Positions 44,101 through 55,110 of a stretch of 64,000 bases of DNA are shown in pieces. How positions within the stretch are numbered: the first letter of the stretch is position 1; each line of letters starts with the position of its first letter. The stretch is from Aselliscus stoliczkanus (Eukaryota > Chordata > Mammalia > Chiroptera > Hipposideridae): the NCBI GenBank assembly GCA_033961575.1, contig CM066732.1, positions 106,704,687 to 106,768,686 of the forward strand. Direction: 5' to 3'. The position numbers were made by a program, and so were the translations under genes. Below the pieces are notes generated by a model. That model was given only the letters and a program-made list of their open reading frames with translations, searched no databases and was not told where the DNA came from.

Positions 44101-46114
44101 AATGATTTGATTGCCTGTGGAAGATATCAGTCTATGAAGGGTGTTTTTGGAAAATTATTATGAAATAATCTGTATTAAGTCACTTATAGGTAGAGAGATG
44201 AAGCACGTTAGGTTTTCAGAGCAAAGAAAGTGTAGATGTGCTTTATAAATGGAGGAAATTTACAGAATCCTAAGTTTAAGACTACTTTATTCCTTTTACC
44301 CATTTCTTACTGACTCAGGAAAAGGAACAATTCATCTTTCCTTGACTCTTTATATTCATTTACATTTCCCATAAATTATATTCCTTATAATTATTTCAAG
44401 GGTACACTCTAAGATAAATTCTCAAAACAAACAAATCTTACTCTGCATCTCTTATTTCTTTTTTCCCATTCTCCTTCCTTCTTCCTGCTGGTTCCTCTGG
44501 GGGCCAAATTGACCTCTTATTGCCTCCTTCGTAATGGGTATTCTTGGCCAGTGTTTCAGCTGACTTTACCTAACCAAAATATCTGCCACTTGTTTCACAT
44601 GAAAAAAATGACATTACAACCACCCTATTTTAAGTCATATGACTCTGTTTAAAATAAATTATTCAAGACAAATTTTGATCCCTAAAAAACATGAGCCCAA
44701 GAAACGCTGAAGTAATCTGAGTGAGGTTTTATAAATTTTTAACTATTTCAAAACAGGTGAGATTGGTTTAATTTTTTTTTAAATACAGATGAATTCAGAT
44801 GGAAAAGTTTGAGCATTCCTGCTCAAGAGTACTTTTATATTGTTGTAACAAATTTGAAAGTCCTGAGATAATTACTAATTTTTGCTTTTCTTTGATAATA
44901 TATCCATAGATTGTTTTTATCCTTTCAACCTATGGCAATGAAAATCACCTACTTACTCAGCCACATGTAACAGTGATACATTAACTGAAGAGAGAAATAT
45001 GAAACAATTTTGGGAGACAACAAATACCAGAGGCCTTAAAGTCTACTCAGGAGACAGGTGTCTGGAGGGAGAAGAGAGAGAACTCCCGAAGCTAAACAGG
45101 CGTGGCCATGTGTCCAAAGCAGGTGCTCTGGGGATGGGGGAGGCAAGGAGCTGAGAGGAACCCAAACAACATGAAGGCCACTGAAGATGCCTGCCGAACT
45201 CAGCAAATCCCCAGGGTCCCAGCTACCTCCTTCTTCCACCTTCCTCCTTTTTCTACCTGAGGTCTCTGGAGAAAGGAGAAGAGGGAAAGCTGGGGACAGG
45301 AGTCAATCATGGCATCCAAGATTACCAAGGGAAGGAATGGTAAGGCATAAGCTTACCAATCAGTTGACTCAAAGACGGTTATAAACACAAAGCACCCACT
45401 CCAACTTCTGAAGGAAGTGAGAAAGGAAGGAATGACCGGAGGGAGAGAAGGGATCCTGAGGGGAAAACAAAATGTTCATTAGAAACCAGATAGTGCATAA
45501 TCAGTATTTCTTTTATTCCAACTGTCTTGTACAAAGTGAAGAGTCATCTTACTTCCAAAACCCAGTTTTGGATAATTTACATACTTTACTATCACCTCAA
45601 GGCAAACGGAAATATACCAGGAAAAGGGAAAGTGTGTGCTCATTAGGTTGTATAAGTTCTTTGTAACTGATAGCCAATATTGAAAGTTTTCATTGCATAG
45701 AATTCAGACCTAAAGATATATAGCTGATGAATTTTTCCATTTTCATGTTTTAAAATCTATTGAGCTTCTAACAGAATTATTGAGATAAAAAAATGCTGTG
45801 TTCTTTTACTTTTTTTTTTTTTTTAATCTATAGTTAGTAAACAGGCTTCTCTGTTTATTGCAAATAGCCCAGCACCCTCTATTGGCCTTTGTGCCACACT
45901 GCTTCCCTATGGCCTCAGAGACTTCCTGCGCTGTTTTTAAACATCCCGCAGCTACATCTCCACTGGTAAATTGGTGGCTTTAGAAAAGTGCTGTTTGGAT
46001 TGAACACAAATCATTTTATAAACAAAAGGAGAAATAGGTGTAATGGATTCTAAAATCAAGCAGTAAAAGTATTTATGGCAGGGTCGATGATTTTGTCATT
46101 TTTCCCTTTCAAAA
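41171..46114. other. Repeat-poor non-coding interval
   Basis: Almost 5 kb in which I recognise no clear LINE, SINE or LTR, in contrast to the rest of the window. Open frames (41725-41940, 42316-42603, 43323-43535, 45036-45239, 45187-45384, 45472-45666) have no recognised family or splice context. 42540-42790 is rich in TAAT/ATTA motifs. 45840-46000 is a moderately GC patch next to a T17 run. Confidence 0.45.
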
Positions 46115-46446
46115 ACAGATTTAATTAAACCTTGAGGATACTAAGCTAAGTGAAATAAGTCATATGGAAAAGGACAAATTTGAGTTCACTCACCTGTGCA
46201 ATATAATAAAATCAAAAACAAAACAAACAACAAAAAAGTAAACAAAAACAAACTCACAGAAGCAGACAACAGATGAGTGGTTACTGGGGGGAAGGGAAGG
46301 AGAGCTAAATGGGTAAAGAGGGTCAATTGTATGGTGAGAGATGGAAATTAGACTTTTGGTGGTGAGCATACTGTAATATACAAAGATGTTGAATTATTAT
46401 GTTGTACACCTAAAACTTATATAATGCTGTAAAGCAATGTTAAAAA
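46115..46446 (+). repeat. L1 3' UTR, sense
   Basis: 'actaagctaagtgaaataag', 'gttactggggggaagggaag' and 'tgttgtacacctaaaactta' make up a sense L1 3' region ending in an A-rich tail that has grown into a GGAA array. Confidence 0.8.
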
Positions 46447-46454
46447 TAAGAAGG

Positions 46455-46502
46455 GAGGAAGGAAGGAAGGAAGGAAGGAAGGAAGGAAGGAAGGAAGGAA
46501 GG
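46455..46502. repeat. (GGAA)n microsatellite in an L1 tail
   Basis: About 12 GGAA units directly after the L1 A-rich tail. GGAA arrays can bind ETS factors in other systems. There is no evidence of that here. Confidence 0.93.
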
Positions 46503-46849
46503 TGGCATTTGAACTGAACATGTGAAGATGAATAAGATTTTGAAAAATGGAAAGTGTAAAAAAATAAAACAGTGAATATGGGTTGTAAAGTAAAGAATTC
46601 TGGCTGAACTTAAGCAGAAAAGGAATTTACGAAAAGAATTTCAAGTAGCTTATAAAATTGATGAGTAGTCTAGAGACTGGAGGAAAAAAAAAATAGCAGG
46701 AAACAGGCAACTGAGAAGTCAGCCACAGTAACATAACAGAAATAGACTGGTTAGGACACCATGGTAACTGCCATAGTGAATAATCTCTAATTGTCCTACA
46801 TCTATACGTCATTGCCTCAAGATTCAAAGCCTAATAAAGGACGTTATTG

Positions 46850-47040
46850 AGTCAACTGGCAAAATCTCAAGGTTAGATAATAGTATTATATCAATGTTAA
46901 TTTACTGTTTAATAAATATGCTATGGTTATGGAAGACTTTGCTTTTAATAAATATACACTGAAGTGTTTATGGGTAAAGGGATTTCATGTCTACCATTTA
47001 CTCTTATAAAATTTTTTTAAATCTTTAAGAAAAAAATATT
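46850..47040 (+). repeat. Old L1 3' fragment, sense
   Basis: 'gataatagtattatatcaat' and 'gaagtgtttatgggtaaagg' resemble the old L1 3' region also seen at 29860-29960. Diverged. Confidence 0.45.
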
Positions 47041-48250
47041 TAATTTGATTTTTCTTCAAAACAGTCTAGTTACACGGCTGAATTACTGATAATTGTGGCT
47101 TTACATGTTTCACTTCAAGGTAGACAATGAAATGAATCATGCCTAACCAAAGTGACACAGCCAGCAAGCAGGGGAGTGATGAGACCATCATGCTAGCCCA
47201 TGGGGGAACCTGATTTTCTCCAGGTTCCCGTCACCTTAGAGCTGGGAATGGGCTTGGGGAGTCAGGTGTTATAAGGAGAAGAAGCTCCTTGAGGTGGATG
47301 AGTTGGGGACTTTCAAGGAGCAACCCATCCAAACTCCCAGAAAACCCTTTCTTGACAGGAACCTTTAACCCTATAGTCCTTGAGCCAATTGTTTTTTTAA
47401 ACAACATTATAGGGTGAACCTTATTTATGTTTTTTCCCCAATAGAAGACTTTGTCCTCCATACAAAAAGCTTATTTTGCCCGTATATGTGAAAAAAAACA
47501 GAACTTCCAAATTTGGTGGAAAAAAAACAACTAGTAAATAATCCAAGAGTAATTTTAACCTGGGACCTGTGAGGTCTCATATGAAACAGCATAGCCCCTA
47601 TTCACCACAGTCCCTTTCTGAAATCTATTCCTGCAGCTCAACACCTCGTAAGTGACAATCCCTTGCAACACAAGAAAGTTATCAGGAAATGGCTCCCCTT
47701 GCCACAGAAATAGTGAATTGTGGCTCTGCCTCTGCAGTGTTGAATCATTTATGTGCCAGGAATTGGACAGGGGTTGAAGGAACACAAATAAATAAGACAT
47801 AGTCTCTACTCACAAGGATTTCAGTCAAGTAGGATACAAAGACAAGTGAATACAATTAGAATATAGCACTGTAAACACCATGATAAAAATATGCACCAAG
47901 TGGGAGCAAGAAAGAGAAGGTTCTAGCAAGATCCATGATTTCAAAATCACAGTTTGTACTGCACCCCCAAATTCATTTCATTTCATTCAATAAGGGTTTA
48001 AGGGCAACCTGGATTTTTCTCATATACATTCTAATACCTGGTTGCAAAGGAAAGAGCTGGTGATAAATATATTAAACAAAATATGATTTACTCATAATCA
48101 GAGAAGCATCGAACAGAAATCACAAGTTAGTCAGAAACATAGAAGAGGGAGTTTCAAGGAGGGGATGACAGGCTGTGTCAGACAGGGACGAGGTCAAGGA
48201 AAATTCAGACTGAAAGGACTGCGGAACTTGGCAATAAAAAGGTCACTGAG
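47041..48250. other. Non-coding, no feature recognised
   Basis: No gene evidence. 47740-47900 may contain a weak L2 trace ('atgtgccaggaattgg', 'catagtctctactcacaagg'). Confidence 0.35.
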
Positions 48251-48353
48251 GGGCTGGCTGACTGGTGCGGTGGTTCAGCGCTGGGTTGGGAAGCCAGCGG
48301 CCCCGGTTTGGTCCCACATATGAGGGCTAGTGACATTGCCCTCAAAAAATTAA
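48251..48353 (+). repeat. Short SINE (family A)
   Basis: Head 'gggctggctgactggtgcgg', 'gttgggaagccagcggcccc' and end 'gacattgccctc' plus an A-rich tail. The direct repeat aaaaaggtcactgag (48236-48250; 48354-48368) is perfect. Confidence 0.92.
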
Positions 48354-48549
48354 AAAAAGGTCACTGAGTTCAAGACAAGCCACTTCAGTAGAGTGACGAA
48401 TACAAGAAGCCAGGCTCAAAGAAGACGTGTTTAAAAAGGAAATAAACACGGCAGGCACAGATACTATTGTAGGTGCAATTACCTTAAGTGAATGCCTGGG
48501 AGGCTGCACAAGAGGGCATTTTCTTCAGGGACAATAGGCTGTCGTGTGG

Positions 48550-48710
48550 GATAGCGGATTACAATGTGAGCTCTCCAGTCTTAGAGACCTAGGTTCAAAT
48601 TCCAGCTGTGCCAGTTAAAGAAATTTTCCACTCTAAACCTCCGTAAATTGGTAGAATCACAGCACCTACCTTGTGAAAGTACCTAGCACAGAGGACACCC
48701 TCATTGTGGA
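48550..48710 (+). repeat. MIR element, sense
   Basis: 'gagctctccagtcttagaga', 'cctaggttcaaattccagct' and 'agtacctagcacagagga' follow MIR order. Confidence 0.65.
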
Positions 48711-48998
48711 AACTGGAAAAGAGCCAGAGAAACCACGGTATTTCTTCAATCCTAAAACTCATATGTTAACATTTCTTAAATCAGGATGCATCATAGTTGG
48801 TCAGCATTTTCCCTTCTTTGCAGCACATAAAATAATGACTCATCTAACAATCAATAGCATCTTAGATTTAACGAGAGAGTTAGTCCCTAACCCTGGAGCA
48901 GTTGAGCAACTGACCTAACTGTATACAAATTGGCTTACGAAAAAAATGTTAAAGTGAACGTTTTGCTTAAATTCACAAGGGTTTTAAAAAGTTCCTGG
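48711..48998. other. Non-coding, no feature recognised
   Basis: Short gap between the MIR and the next SINE. The 81 aa frame at 48673-48918 begins inside the MIR and is not a gene. Confidence 0.4.
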
Positions 48999-49105
48999 GG
49001 CCGGCCGAGTGGCACGGTGGTTATGTGCTGGCTTGGGACACCAGCAGCCCCGGTTCGGGTCCCACATATGAGGGCCAGTGACACTGACCTCAGAAAAAAA
49101 AAAAA
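48999..49105 (+). repeat. Short SINE (family A)
   Basis: Head 'ggccggccgagtggcacggt', B box 'ggttcgggtccc' and end 'gtgacactgacctc' plus an A tail. The direct repeat aaaaagttcctgg / aaaaagtctctgg (48986-48998; 49106-49118) has two mismatches. Confidence 0.92.
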
Positions 49106-49119
49106 AAAAAGTCTCTGGA

Positions 49120-49325
49120 TCTTTGCTGCTCATAATATGGTCCACAAACCAGCAGCGTCAGCATCACCTGGGATCTTGTGAGAAATGAAGAACTTCAGGC
49201 CCCACCCCAGAGCTATCGAGTCAGAATCCTATTTTTTTTTTTTTTTTTTTTTTTTTTTTCAGAATCCTCATTTTAACAAGGCCCCTAGCTAATTTGTGTG
49301 TTTGGTCAAGTTTGAAAAGTACTGT
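49120..49325 (-). mobile_element. hAT-type MITE hosting a poly(T)-only insertion
   Basis: 'catcacctgggatcttgtga', 'caggccccaccccagagcta' and 'tttgaaaagtactgttctag' fit the old hAT-Charlie MITE seen at 25265. It is interrupted at 49231-49258 by a homopolymer. Confidence 0.55.
49221..49268 (-). repeat. Poly(T) run between target duplications (tail-only insertion)
   Basis: tcagaatcct occurs at 49221-49230 and 49259-49268. Between them lie one A and about 27 T. No transposon body remains. This is the minus-orientation counterpart of the event at 21119-21173. Confidence 0.85.
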
Positions 49326-49609
49326 TCTAGCTTTTTTGCTTAAATAATTCTTTTTGTAAATTTGCAGATACTAGTGTAATTGGACATTTTGATTTATTTC
49401 CTTAACTACTTACCAAAAATGTTATTCTTTCATCAAAAATATAATGGCAAATTGGGATTAAGTTGATGCTTTAAAATTCTTTGATATTTATGATGTATCT
49501 GGGAATTAATATAACTGTACATTGAAATCAAAATCTCTGGAAATCACAAATACTATTAATGCCAAAGTTGAGGAGATGGAGAATAAAGTTTAATTAAGGA
49601 AGAAAAAAA

Positions 49610-50200
49610 AAAGCAACTCTTTCTTTTACAGCATAGCTGAGTTGTTTTTATGTGATGTACCAAGCTGATACATTTGCACTGCTGCCCAAGAGATTGGCCA
49701 GATTCAACACTTATTATGCACAAGGACTGAACACTCTGGGGCTCAAATTAGCCTGGCCTGAGCAACCTAAGCAAACAATAGGCTGCCAAGTATTTGATTG
49801 AACCTCATATTATTAGAAATAGTGGAGTATTATGAAATTTGTTGCTTGGCGATATCAACTGTAGAAAACATAAATCATTAATATGGACTTTTGTGATGCC
49901 CTGATTGAGGATAATAGTGCAATCATAATCAGAGGTAACACAGCTTTGATATCCTATTATTCTCCATGGTGCGTTCAATCAAAAGGGCATGTAAAATTAG
50001 GAGGCACAGCCCTGAAATGGAATAGTTAATCCTCCACATAAAGAGTGTGGATTGGCTGCCAGGATGCAAATAGCTGGAGTAATGAATGTGAAAAGATTAG
50101 CAGTCCAGATAAAGCCCTGGACACTATTACTTTATAGTGCAAATAAATTAGGTTTTCTATAATTAATGCAGGTAGAACAAATTGGATTTGGCATTTTTTA
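49610..50200. promoter_or_regulatory. Candidate conserved non-coding element
   Basis: A repeat-free, non-coding stretch of balanced AT content. It holds a perfect POU octamer ATGCAAAT (50064-50071) and several homeodomain-type cores ('catttaa'-free, but with 'cattaatatg', 'taatgaat' and 'ataattaatg'). It has few homopolymers, unlike its surroundings. This is a compositional impression only. Conservation has not been tested. Confidence 0.3.
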
Positions 50201-53200
50201 AAATCTTGGCTTTATTACACTGAGTAGGTGACCCCTTCCATAGCCCCCAGCTTTTTGCTGCAGGGGTCCCTTTGCCAGCTGGTCAGGACCTAGCCAAGCC
50301 TACACAGGCTCTGTCTCACCAAAGCCCCATCTCTGCTCCATGGAAAACACTCCCACTCACTCTCCCAACAAACACTGGGGTGCAGGTTAACCCCTAGGCA
50401 GTGACGTCCCCATCCCCGCTGCCCCCACAAAGCAGTCTATCTCTCCTTTCTGATACCCTGGGCGGGAGGCACAGCTATGTTTCCTATTTGTGGCAGCAAT
50501 GGGGGACACATAGCAAGCTTTCCAAGTAGTTCTGTGAAAGCCTTATGTTGGCTTGGGTTCCCCCACAAGCAGACATGGAGACAAGGATTCCAGGGCAAGT
50601 GGTTGATTTAAGGAGATCATCGCAGAACACACTGGTGGAGGAGTGGGAAGCCCAGGTGTGGTGGGTGCTGCCCAGATCCCCTCAGGAAGGAAGGCTGTGC
50701 GTGTTCCCAGAAGAGCCCTCTCAGCCTTCCGTGGAGATTGCAGTGGCTGAAGAAAACCACCTCTCCCAAGGTCAGGCCTCCTTTTTGGCACAGCCTACAC
50801 CCAGTGACTAATCATTGTGAGGCTATAAACATCCAACCCACTCACCCCAACTTGGGAAAAGTGAAGGGTCAGTCCAGTTCCAGGGCTCCAGAGGGGTCAG
50901 CTGAGGCCTCTGTTTAGACTACATTGCAGCCCAACTTTTCCCTCTTCTTCTCTGTGTCCTGCCCTTCCCTTCCCCAGTGTTGATCCCAGAACTCCCTAAT
51001 AAACATCCTGCATGCTAATCAACCCAACAGCAACTACTGGAAAGGGAAGAAAGCCAATAGAGGAAGTGTTATCAAGCAATTTAGCACTAGGAGTAATCGG
51101 AGCTCAATCCCAATGGAAAACTTTGAGAAACAGTGTAGAATATGTGCCTTAGAATTATCTGAGGAGTAAAGGGCTGAGGGATTTACTGGTCAAAGACATA
51201 ATTCCTCCTACTGGCCTGCCCCATGCAAGGCAGAGCAGGCTGCAGATGCCAGAGAAAGCTTTCCGGCAGTGTCATGGGGTTGGTACTTGGGCTGAAGTGC
51301 ACAGAAAATGAGAGGGGCAAGTGGGATATGGGTGGGCTCTGACAGGGTCTGACTCAAGACACCAGTTCCAATTTAGGCCTGGGAGGAATCATCTTCCCAG
51401 ACTAACATAACAATGCTGGGAGCCAGGAGGGACCTGGACTTGGAACCCAGAGTGGCCATACATCAAATGTTTATTGAGTGAATAGCGATGGTAATTGGTA
51501 AGAACAGAAAGAGGAAAGATACATCAAGAGTCAAAAGAGCAGAAGTAAAAACCACAAGTTACTTTCAAGTTTTTAAGCAGAAGGAGAGAAGATAGGAATA
51601 AAGGCAGAGGGATTTTTTTTGTTGGTTTTTTGTTTAAGAAATAAACCATAATTCTAGTGAACTAGTATGATACTCCGAAGATTCTGAATTTGTCTCATCA
51701 TTTCCTTTTGGAATACTAATTAACTGATAGATCACAGCTCATAGCTTATCAGCCACTCTTCATCCATTTAAAATAATCCATGAGGAAACGTTAGCTTGAA
51801 GCTGTTAACCATGTCCAAACAAATAACACCTCAGAGGCTAATCACCTTGGGAGGAAGGGGGAAATGCTCCCCACTGCACTATAGAAAAATTGCTAATCTT
51901 AAAACCCCAGTAATTACTTTGCAAATGACAGAGTGGTTCTCTGTTATGGTGATGGTTAAACCTTACCATTTATCTACATCTACACCTGGGACATCTGGAT
52001 ACACTTACCTTGTCTACGAGGCAAAGCATAAATCACAGGCCAAGGAGCTAGGAACAGTGAAAGGCACAAAGTTATGAACATTTATGGCCATCCAAACTAA
52101 ACCAAGTGACTATACATTGTTTTATTTTTAGATCATCTCCCAGCTACCTCTCCATCATGGTTTGAATTTAGGGGAAGGCAAAGTAGTTCAGTAAAACAAT
52201 TTTGTATTATATAATGAATTCCATTAATAATAATTGAGTGTTAAAACACTGTGCTTCTTTGACAGTTATTGAATTTTTTACCAGCATATCATTACGCAAA
52301 ATAAAATTTTGGAAACACTCTGGTTCTCATATCATAATCCAACTCAAGTACAATAAAAACCAATACTATGAAAATAAAGCTCCAAACATTATAACTTAAA
52401 TGATAGCAGAAAATACAGAGAAAATGATGCTATGAACTCAGAAGGAAAGGAGACTTGGACCCAGGTTGAACCACAAGACATGAATTCCGTCATCTTTTTG
52501 TCCTCACACTTGTGTACATCTCAGTATCTAACTCAGCTCACCATGCTTCCCTCCACTGCCAATGGAAGCATTTTCTCTCTTCCTGTAACTTGGGTTTTTT
52601 TCCTAAGACTACAACCTAACTTTGTTAATTCTCTTCTACTTTCCATTTTCCTTTGCCTTCTTCTTAGCTTCCTCAAAAACTCTCCTTCGGCCATGTAACC
52701 CTTTCAATGTACCTCCCTATAACTTGTCTCTCCCACTGCCTGCTTTCTCAAGAAAGTTAAATTATCTCCACTTTCTTATGCCAATGCACTCACTGCAGTA
52801 GGGTTTCAAACATTCCATCCCCAACATTCCCATGTCACCTTACAAAAAGTCACTGGTGACTTCCATTGTCAAATCCAATGTACACTCTCCTGATCATGTC
52901 AGAATTCTGGACTTCCCTGCTGTGTGAGTCACCCTTGGCCACTCATTCTCCTTGAAACTCTTATTTCTTGACTGCTCTATCACAGCTTTCTCCTTTCATC
53001 CCCCTGACCACTACTTGTTCAGTTTTATTTGCTGACTCAAGTCCTCTGCCTCTGATGGCCTGTATATGTTGACACTGTCTGGAGTTCGGCCATTCTAGTC
53101 AACAGTGGCAGTGATCCTCCAGATTCTCTTTGGGGTTTTGATACATACTCCCAACACCCTGCTCCTGCTTCTGTTGCACAGAGAGCTGCCCCAGGATGCT

Positions 53201-53645
53201 GGAGTTCACGGTCCCTGTCTGCACTGAGACCTGGAAGACTTGGGAACTCGCTCACACAAAGCAGCCACAAGCCAGTGCTGACAGATGCAGGGGTGTGCAT
53301 AGCCCATCTTCCTTGGCGCCACTCAGGGCCTCTCTCAGGTGGGACCTACACTGGCCCCTTGGTTGGAAACAAGGCCATCCGCTTGGACCTTTGCTTAAGA
53401 TGACACACCTTCCTTAATTTCTTTTGTTTTCCTGAACCACTTCCTCCTTCCCTATTTGTCTTGCCTATTAAATCGTCTTTACATAAATCCTCATCTCTAG
53501 GACTGCTCCTGGGAGCCCAATCTAAGGCAAACATTGGAAATCTCCCCTCACACTGCTCATTCTCTCTGGGTGATAATATTCATGTTTACAACTTCACCTA
53601 TATGCTGATTACTTCTAAATAGTCCTGTTAAGCCCTATTTTTTTC
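50201..53645. other. Repeat-poor non-coding interval
   Basis: GC-moderate around 50220-50980 and 53050-53400, AT-rich elsewhere. 50560-50800 may be an old antisense LTR ('agacatggagacaaggattc'). No frame (up to 93 aa) has splice support or a recognised family. 52730-53030 may be a diverged L2 part ('agtcactggtgacttccatt'). Confidence 0.4.
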
Positions 53646-53990
53646 CTGGAGCTTAGACCTGGTTACTCAACTGTCAGCAGATGGGAAACCTCAACTCTGA
53701 TATTCCCAGATAACTCAAATCCAATACATGTGCAAAACTGAACTCATAATCTAGCACCAGTTGCCTCTTTCTGTATCCTGCCCTATGATAGCACAAACAT
53801 CCCTCCTCTGGCACCAGCCAAGAACCTCATCATCCTCAGGTCTCTCCTTCCCTTACCCTCCACATCTAACTGGGACCAAATCCTGTCAATGCTAATTTCT
53901 GAATACCTGTCATATCACTCGCCTCATCTCTGTCTCATCTCAACTGCTATTGCCTTGGTCAGGTCCCCATTAGCTGTTTCCCAGACTCTT
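53646..53990 (+). repeat. LINE-2 internal/3' region, sense
   Basis: 'gcaaaactgaactcataatc', 'gccaagaacctcatcatcct', 'tgggaccaaatcctgtcaat' and 'ttgccttggtcaggtcccca' follow L2 RT-end order. The cut at about 53990 is abrupt. Confidence 0.6.
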
Positions 53991-54059
53991 TCAATGGAGA
54001 GAGAGTACAGAGTGCTGTTATGTACGAGAGTGTGGGGTGGCTCAGGCTCTGCAGCCACA

Positions 54060-54255
54060 CTCGTGGGTTCGAGTCCTAAGTCCCCCATGCACCACCTGTG
54101 GAATGTTGGGAAAATTACTTATCCTCTATGTCCTCAGTTTCCTTATCTGTAAAAAAAGAGAATGGCATAATTATCTATTCCTGTAGGATGGTTGTTTGAT
54201 CTAAATGCAAATTAATGAAGATAAAGCACTTAGAGCAGTGTCTGGCACTTCCTGT
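54060..54255 (+). repeat. MIR element, sense
   Basis: 'gtgggttcgagtcctaagtc', 'ctcagtttccttatctgtaa' and 'agcacttagagcagtgtctg' follow MIR order, including the tRNA-derived 5' B-box region. Confidence 0.8.
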
Positions 54256-54479
54256 TAAAGACGTATATACATTTATATTATTATCATTATTGTCTTCCAG
54301 CTAGCAGATAGTAACAAGACTAGTTCATGGCAGCAGCAGGGGATGAGATACAAAATGTATTCTGTGCCAAGTCAGGGGGGTCCGAGAGCAGGACTTCAAT
54401 AGCTCCAACACAGAGAGTATTCACGGCACCCCCCTAACCTTACACAACTACCAGAAGCCTCTTAGGAACTATAGTAAGT

Positions 54480-55110
54480 CCTCATTTAATGTTTTTGATA
54501 GGTTCTTAGAAACTGAGACTTTAAGCAAAACAGCATATTACAAAACAAATTTTACTATAGGCTAATGGATATAAATGAGAGTTAAATACCTGTGACATAT
54601 GTCTGGTCACAAAAACATCACCAAACTTCCAAATAAAGACCCAAAAACTTCTAATATTAAACACTGAAATAAATGTCAGGTACACATACATTTAAGAAAG
54701 ATTGATAAAAACAAGGAAGGCCATTATTTTCCAACCGACTGATTCCAGTTCAGGGTCCTGTGTGACCAGATCCTATATAGGCACCTTAGGGAACAAGGCA
54801 ATAACCAGCCCTGCACAGAACATCCTTTCATCAAAGAACACACTCACATACACACCCATACTCACTGGGACAATTTAGACACACCAGTCAACCTAATGTG
54901 CACGTCTTTGGAATGCGGGGTGAAGCCAGAGAAAACCCACACAGACATGGGGAGAACATGCAAACTCCACATACACAGTGGTCCCAGCTGGAAATTGGTT
55001 GTTGTGTTTTTCTTTCTCATCAACATTAAAACAATGTTGAATGAAACGACGTTATTCAAGGAAATGCAACCTATGGAGCTGCCATTTTGTAAGACAAAAA
55101 CCTGATACTT
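54480..55110. mobile_element. Old interspersed repeat with a recognisable 'gaaaacccacacagacatgg' block
   Basis: The ordered blocks 'cctcatttaatgtttttgat', 'ggtcacaaaaacatcaccaa', 'gaaaacccacacagacatgg' and 'gaaacgacgttattcaagg' belong to a widespread mammalian repeat I recall as a DNA transposon or related element. I cannot name the family safely. The open frames on both strands here are shadows. Confidence 0.5.
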
